64,000 nucleotides of DNA from Benincasa hispida (lineage: Eukaryota > Streptophyta > Magnoliopsida > Cucurbitales > Cucurbitaceae). Position numbers and translations under genes: made by a program. How positions within the stretch are numbered: position 1 is the stretch's first letter; each line of letters opens with the position of its first letter. The stretch spans positions 51,915,037-51,979,036 of the forward strand of contig NC_052354.1 of assembly GCF_009727055.1 (NCBI RefSeq), read 5' to 3'. This document shows positions 58,158 to 64,000 of the stretch, one piece after another. Below the pieces are notes generated by a model. The model was not told where the DNA came from. It made no database searches and was given only the letters and a program-made list of their open reading frames with translations.

Positions 58158-58774
58158 TTAATCCTGCTTGCCCAAGTCAATGGTGTCCATGCGTCGCTCA
58201 AATTCGCCTCCGTAATACGGCTTAATCCGTTGACTATTGACTTTAAACGCGTTGTTCCCGTCTAAGGTTATTAGTTCCACTACGCCATAAGGAAAGATAG
58301 TCTTGATTTTGAACGGCCGAGACCAGCGAGACTTCAACTTTCCTGGGAACAATCGTAAACGATCGTTAAATAATAATACCTGTTGACCTTTGATGAATTT
58401 CCAGTCAGTTATGCGGTCATCATGCCACTTCTTGGTTTTCTCCTTATAGATCTTGGCATTTTCATAGGCGTCCCTTTGCCATTCGACCAATTGATTCAAT
58501 TGCAGCTTCTGGACTTTCCCGCACTTGCTAAATCAAACTTCAGCTTCTTACATGCCTACATCGCCTTATGTTCCAACTCGAGCGGCAAATGACAAGCTTT
58601 TCTAAAGACCAAGGCATACGGGGACATGACAATTGGTGTTTTATAGGCAGTTCTGTATGCCCACAGTGCTTCATCAAGCTTGGGTGACCAATCCTTCCTG
58701 GAAGTATTGACTACTTTCAACAAGATAGTTTTGATCTCTCAGTTAGAAATCTCTGCCTACCCATTAGTCTGTGG
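58158..58774 (-). pseudogene. Athila-like integrase C-terminal part
   Basis: On the minus strand the piece begins with HPQTNG and AEISN, cut off from YHPQTNG by the solo LTR. It continues with [39 protein letters not shown] and, in 58,499-58,158, MNQLVEWQRDAYENAKIYKE, GQQVLLFNDRLRLFPGKLKS and RWSRPFKIKTIFPYGVVEL. These are the standard Gypsy integrase C-terminal blocks (GPF/Y-type region). One stop follows TNG, and a frame change lies near 58,500. Confidence 0.87.
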
Positions 58775-58779
58775 GTGAT

Positions 58780-60613
58780 TTTAACGTTGGAGTTATACTA
58801 TACGATGCACGCACGGTTCAAGCCGATTGATATACAATAATGCGCTGACTTGACTCAATTAATGCAATACTACTTCTAGATATGCGTTATTCATGGATGT
58901 TCTAGTAGTATTCTATGCGTTGTTACAAGTTTCCTTACGTTGGAACCAAGTATAATTCCATCGCATGTTTCTCGGTGTGATCCGAGGTCGAACACAGAGA
59001 CTGTTTGAGGTTATTGTATTATGTTTATGATACATGCGACCAGTTTTTTCAATCTTTAAAAGTATAGTTTGTGCAAGTATATAAAAATTGCGATAAAGTA
59101 AAGGAAAGCAGTAAAAATGTGATAATAAAATAAAGTGCAGTAAACCTAAGCTAAGATGGTACAAGATACAGGCTTCATGATACAAGATACTAAGGTCAAG
59201 GTTGACTGTGAAGATTCTACAAAGATCATGTAATGCGGCGACAAGTCTTATGTACGAAACAGAATAGAAAGATAACTAATATAAACATCGCAAGTTCTTA
59301 ATTGCGTTGAAATGATAAGTACGGTTCCGTTTTTCCCGTAGCGTACACCTTTCAATGATTGGCTGCATTCCCACATGTCTGTGGTGAAAAAGAGATGAAC
59401 GTAATGAACTCAAGGTTGCTTCCTTGTCTGGAAGTACAACTCACTCTAGTTAACGCATTCTTCTGACCTTCTCTCGATAGATCAGAATGACATCTTCACT
59501 TCTACTCTCACAGGTGAAGATGTCGTCTAGCATGCCTTAGCTAAACACATTTTATCTCTTTAACAAAGATTAAGTACTCGTTTAATTCATATTAACTACC
59601 AGGGGATTAAGAACACATCATGAAGAAAGCGACAAACGGAGGAACGGAAATAGACAGAAAAGTGGTGATGAAAGCGATCAAGACATTCAATATATCTATT
59701 TAGCGTCTGATACATGATGTGTGAATGTAGAGATAAAGAAGATGAACTACAATGATGAAAAGAGATAGAACAGATACAAATAGCACCAATGTCTCGACAC
59801 CGATTTGGATGGAGATCTGCTTGCCGGATTGGATGGATCGGACGAATGGATAAGCTTCCCTCTCAGGCTTGCTCAACCAGTAGCACGGATCTGAGTAAAA
59901 GAGCTTTGCGACGGTGGAAGATGAACAATGAGACTTACCTCTCAGCCTTGCCTCTTCTTCTTCCCACATTTTTTCAATTTAGCACTCAACTCAGCCTTTC
60001 TCTCAATATACTTGCAGCAATTAGCCCCGTATCCAGTAACATATTTTTTCGTGAATTCGATGGGATATTTATAGGTGAAGATCTTTGACTCCGGCCTTGT
60101 GGTCCCCACTTGTTGTTATAGAAATTCCAAAGATGGAGGGATATTATTCCTTCTGTTATGCAATTAGACCGTCGAATCTGCACAACCGTTAGTTGTACAT
60201 GTGTCACAATACTCCGCTTTTGCATTGCTCAGCTGCATCTTTTGATCGAGTGTTCGCATGAGGTATTGTTTTTATTACTGCATGCAGTTGAAAGTCAGCT
60301 CTAGATCGACTGTCGCATTATGTTTTCATTGCGTTAATCGTCTTTTAAGTGTTGATTGACGGGCGCAATGTGACAGTGATGCGTTGGTCAGTTCTTCTTG
60401 AGCCTTGATCGCAAGCGGTGACTTGGTTTCCTGCAAAACAGAGTAGAAATCTCCTTTTCTTCCATCTTAACGATGTTAGTGGGTGGAATTGCGATAATTC
60501 ATAATTATTGTATTTCTAAGCTAATTTCCATACAATTGGCGCATATTTAATCTCTTTTGGCCACAATATCTAGATAAGGCAGTACAAATAACTTGTATTT
60601 CTACAAGTTATCA
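58780..60613 (-). mobile_element. Athila-like solo LTR 5 inserted in integrase
   Basis: 1,834 bp. On the minus strand it starts TGATAACTTGTAGAAATACA and ends CGTTAAA (final CA mutated). It is flanked by perfect GTGAT duplications (58,775-58,779 and 60,614-60,618). Removing one copy with the LTR restores the integrase motif ATAYHPQTNG on the minus strand. It contains the palindrome ACTGCATGCAGT at 60,277-60,288 and a TATA-like region near 60,070. Confidence 0.9.
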
Positions 60614-61320
60614 GTGATAAGCAGTTGCAACTCGATGGCTGATGTTAAATTTAGTCAACAGGTTGGCAATTATGCGGTTGATAAAGTGAGAGCCCTCATC
60701 ATTGATTAAGGCTCGTGGCGTCCCATATCGAGCAAAAATATTCTTCTTAAGAAAATTCGCCACTGTTGCCGCATCATTCTTGGCACATGCGATGGCCTCA
60801 AGCCATTTTGATACGTAATCAACCGTGACCATGATATAGTGATGACCTTCTGATGGTGGAAACGGGCCTATGAAGTCAATTCCCCAAACATCAAATAATT
60901 CCACTTCTAAGATTGATGTCAATGGCATTTCATTTCTCTTTGACATATTCCCCGTTCTCTGACATCTGTTGCGTTGCACAACGTGGGCTTGGGCATCCTT
61001 GAATAGTGTTGGCTAGAAATAGCCACACTGTAGAACCTTTGCGGTAGTCCGCTACCTCCCAAAGTGTCCTCCGTAAGGGGACTCATGGCAAAGCTCTAGA
61101 ATGTGCTTGACTTCGTGCTCAGGAATGCATCGACGTAATATGTGATCAGGACCAAATCGATATAGGAATGGGTCATCCCAGAAATAAAATTTGACATCAT
61201 GTCTTAGCTTCTTCTTCTGCTAGTAAGTATAATCACCTGGTATTTGACCGCAAATGATGAAATTTAAAATGTTCGCATAACAGGGAACATTAATGCCTAC
61301 TGACATCAGCAGCTCATTGG
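60614..61320 (-). pseudogene. Athila-like integrase core
   Basis: In 60,979-60,611 the minus strand gives the DDE core: ELFDVWGIDFIGPFPPSEGH with the first Asp, YVSKWLEAIACAKNDA, and NDEGSHFINRIIANLL (family motif SDxGxHF, so Asp kept). It ends RVATAYH, where the LTR cuts in. The zinc-binding N-terminal part upstream (60,980-61,320) is in broken frames. The Glu of the DDE triad would follow in the piece beyond the LTR (AEISN). Confidence 0.88.
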
Positions 61321-61324
61321 GGAA

Positions 61325-61740
61325 TCATTCTTCAATATCTTTTTCTTTCCCTTGATCCTTACAATTCTCCAATCTTGACAAATGATCATTGACTTGGTTC
61401 TCGGTGCCCTTCCGGTCTTTGATCTCTCGGTCAAACTCTTGTATTAGCAACACCCACTGTATAAGCTTTGGTTTTGCATCCTTCTTTATCATCAAATACT
61501 TGATCGCAGAGTGATCCGTATACACCACAACGTTTGTTCTGATTAAGTACTGTCGAAATTTCTTCAGTGCAAATAACACTTCAAGCATTTCCTTCTCTGT
61601 AGTTGTATAGTTCTCCTGCGCATCATTCAATGTTTTACTTGCATAATAAATAGGATGCAATACCTTGTCCTTGTGCTGACTTAATACTGCGCCCACGACA
61701 TATCCACTAACGTCGCACATCAACGCAAATGGTTGTGTCT
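61325..61740 (-). pseudogene. Athila-like RNase H domain
   Basis: The minus strand 61,723-61,325 reads [56 protein letters not shown] and [20 protein letters not shown], ending in the DHLSRL motif. Asp, Glu and Asp of the catalytic set are all present, so this domain is better preserved than its neighbours. It continues from RT through a degenerate link. Confidence 0.9.
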
Positions 61741-61749
61741 AGTTCGGCG

Positions 61750-62744
61750 CAACCAGAATGGGTGCGGTGATGAGCGCATCTTTCAATGTGTTGAATGCTT
61801 TGGTGCACGCATCATCAAAATTATATTCTCTATCAGCTTCGAGGAGTGCACTTAGGGGCCTTGCGATCTAGGAGAAGTTGCGAATAAATCTTCTATAAAA
61901 CCCAGCATGTTTCAGAAAGCTCCTAAGTGTTTTCACGTTCACTTGTGAGGGTAGCTTGGAAATTGCATTGATTTTCGCCTGATCAACTTCCAATCCTGCT
62001 TTCGAGATTTTATGAACCAGAACTATACCTTCTTTCACCATAAAGTGGCATTTTTCCCAGTTCAAAATAATATTTTTTTTCCACGCATCTCTTTAAGACC
62101 TTTTCAAGGTTAGATAGACAGGAGTCATAATTATTGCCGAAGACTGAAAAATCATCCATGAATACTTTGACTGACTCCTCCAAGTAATCTGAGAATATCG
62201 CCATCATGCAATGTTGGAAATTGCCTGGGGCATTGCAGAGTCCAAATGGCATGCATCGGAATGCAAACATACCAAATGGACACGTGAATGTTGTCTTATC
62301 CTGATCTTCCGGTGCAATCACTATTTGATTGTACCCTGAATAGCCGTCAATAAAATAGAAAAATTCATTCCCCACAAGTCTGTCTAGCATCTGATCAATG
62401 AACGGGAGTGGGAAGTGGTCCTTTTTAGTGGCCAAATTTAACTTGCGATAATCCATACAAATTCTCCACCTCGTAGTCGTTCTTGTGGGAATTAATTCAT
62501 TTTTGTCATTAGTGAAGACTGTCATCCCCACTGTCTTTGGAACACACTGTATTGGGCTCACCCAGCTGCTATCAGATATAGGGTAGATGACACCTGTGTC
62601 TAGCCACTTTACTATCTTCTTCTTCACGACCTCCCTCATGGTAGGGTTCAAGCGACGTTGCCTTTCTACTGATCCTGTCTTTCCTTCTTCCAGACGAATC
62701 TTGTGCATACAATACGAGGGACTGATTCCTCGAATGTCTGCCAA
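61750..62744 (-). pseudogene. Athila-like reverse transcriptase
   Basis: From 62,744 the minus strand reads ADIRGISPSYCMHKIRLEEG, WVSPIQCVPKTVGM, ICMDYRKLNLATKKDHFPLP, the motif DGYSGYNQIVIAP (first Asp), MPFGLCNAPGNFQHCMMAIF and the catalytic VFMDDFSVFG (FMDD, both Asp kept). A frameshift near 62,060 passes to CHFMVKEGIVLVHKISKAGL and the LRSFLKHAGFYRRFI block, followed by a stop at about 61,868. The FMDDFSVFG wording and the protease DLGA form point to the Athila lineage of Ty3/Gypsy. Confidence 0.92.
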
Positions 62745-62751
62745 GGTCCTT

Positions 62752-63634
62752 CTAAGGCCTTTGCGTTATTTCTTAGGATTTGAATGAGTGCATCTTCTTT
62801 CACTTTACTCAGCGATGCAAAAATGATAACTGGTAACGTGTTGTTACTTCCTAAGTAAGCATACTTAAGGTGCACGGGCAACGGCTTTAACTCTAGCACA
62901 AGTGGTTCTTCCAAAGATGGCTTAATGCATTGTGATGTCCGTTCAGATAACTTGAGCGGTTCAAAATTTGATTCAACATGAATTGCGGCGTAGTCCTCCT
63001 CCAATATTGCACCGATTTCAAAATCTTCTTCCTCCAGCTCCTTCAGGGGTTCGTGCCAATGTTCTTCCCGCAGTTCCTCAATATATTGGTAGTTTTCCAT
63101 ATCACCTGGGTACTTCAACACATTGAACATGTTGAATTTTACTTCCTGATCATCGACCCTGATGGTCAATTCTCCTTTTTGCAAATCGATCAGTGCTCGC
63201 CCTGTTGCAAGAAATGGGCGACCCAAGATGATAGGGACTTCTCTGTCAGCTTCGTAATCCAATAACAAAATCTGCGAAAAGATAAACTTCTCCACTTGCA
63301 CGAGTACATCCTCTATCTTGCCCTCAGGATGTTTTATTGACCTATCGGCCAACTGTAATGTGATCGTGGTTGGTCTTGCGTTGCCAATATCCAGCTTCTT
63401 AAAAATCGACAAGGGCATTAGATTTATGCTTGCCCCTAAATCGCATAGCGCATTCCCAACCATCTTCCCTTCTATTGTGTAGGGCAATGTAAAACTCCTA
63501 GGGTCCTTCATTTTGGTGGGGATATTGTTTTGAAACAGTGCACTACATTCATACGTTAACGCAACTGTTTCATTTTCCCCGATCTTTCTTTCATTGGCAA
63601 GGATATCCTTGAGAAATTTTACATAACTCGGCAT
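62752..63634 (-). pseudogene. Athila-like gag end and aspartic protease
   Basis: From 63,634 the minus strand gives MPSYVKFLKDILANERKIGE and ECSALFQNNIPTKMKDPRSF, then the protease with ALCDLGASINLMPLSIFKKL (active-site DLGA, the form common in Athila elements) and PIILGRPFLATGRALIDLQK. A linker follows with ELKPLPVHLKYAYLGSNNTL, which leads into RT. The frame is open for about 295 codons to about 62,750, then shifts by one before ADIRGISP. The gag upstream is cut by another LTR at 63,651, so this start Met is internal to the original polyprotein. Confidence 0.9.
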
Positions 63635-63650
63635 TTTCTCTAGTGCTTCT

Positions 63651-64000
63651 TGATAACTTATAGAAATACAAGTTATTTATGCTACCTTATCTAGATATTG
63701 CGGCCAAGAGTTAGTGAATATGCGCCGATTGTATGAAAATTAGCTTAGAATTACAATAATTATAAATGATCGCAATTACACCCACTAACACCATAAGGAT
63801 GGAAGACAAGCCAAGTTTTACTCTGTTTTGTAGGAAACCAAGTCACCGCTTGCGCTTAAGGCTCAAGAAAAGCTGATTAACGCATCTCTGTCACATTGCG
63901 CTTGTCAATCAACAATGAAGAGACGATTACCGCAATGACGGCACAAGGTGACAGTCGATCCAGAGTTAACTTTCAACCGCATGCGGTAATAAAAACAACA
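63651..64000 (+). mobile_element. Athila-like LTR 6 (plus strand), cut by the window end
   Basis: It starts TGATAACTTATAGAAATACA and follows LTR 2 (25,432 onwards) closely, including GATATTGCGGCCAAGAGTTA, AATTACACCCACTAAC and the palindrome ACCGCATGCGGT at 63,976-63,987. The 5 bp before it (CTTCT) should be its target duplication. It interrupts the gag of the minus-strand Athila-like element. Confidence 0.88.

Overview
This window is plant nuclear DNA from a repeat-rich chromosome region. The organism is a eudicot. The base composition is AT-rich, the only cellular gene is a plant-type TM9/nonaspanin, and the repeats are Ty1/Copia, Ty3/Gypsy (Athila-like and chromovirus-like), L1-type LINEs and Tourist-like MITEs. 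The repeat style resembles Cucurbitaceae, but that is an impression and cannot be shown from this window alone.

Layout. 1-8,030: AT-rich intergenic DNA with a decayed LINE 3' end, one foldback repeat and two adjacent Tourist-like MITEs. 8,091-10,800: the only well-supported cellular gene, a 662-residue transmembrane-9 protein with an uninterrupted CDS, a probable 5'UTR intron and a TATA box. 11,999-20,904: an old short repeat that received a Copia element (LTRs 12,612-12,959 and 20,429-20,771, imperfect 5-bp TSD). That element itself holds a 5'-truncated second Copia element (15,577-18,735). 20,951-23,110: Gypsy LTR debris, a possible small secreted-peptide ORF, and a tandem duplication joined by a sequencing adapter.

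23,164-47,382 is one Copia LTR exploded by nested insertions. Two Athila-like solo LTRs lie in it in opposite orientations (23,438-25,361 and 25,432-27,222). It also took up an almost full-length L1-type LINE (28,191-45,523, 18-bp TSD) and a GC-richer segment (45,542-46,518). The LINE in turn holds a 9.5-kb composite Athila-like element (31,496-41,043, perfect TSD GAAGG) and a further solo LTR (42,369-44,033). 47,569-51,300: minus-strand Copia LTRs and an RNase H remnant. 51,335-52,719: a truncated Athila-like LTR. 52,720-57,560: a gag-only, pol-less Gypsy element whose two LTR pieces are complementary halves. 57,561-63,650: a minus-strand Athila-like element (protease, RT, RNase H, integrase) interrupted inside the integrase by a solo LTR (58,780-60,613, TSD GTGAT); another LTR enters it at 63,651 and runs off the window.

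The most notable signals are three. First, a stem-loop at the extreme 5' end of every Athila-like LTR shows apparent compensatory base changes between copies. Second, a nest up to four levels deep can be dated by its target-site duplications. Third, two exact 38-bp Nextera mate-pair junction adapters are left in the sequence, marking assembly artefacts. Almost all coding sequence outside the TM9 gene is broken retroelement protein, so no pathway or operon logic applies.
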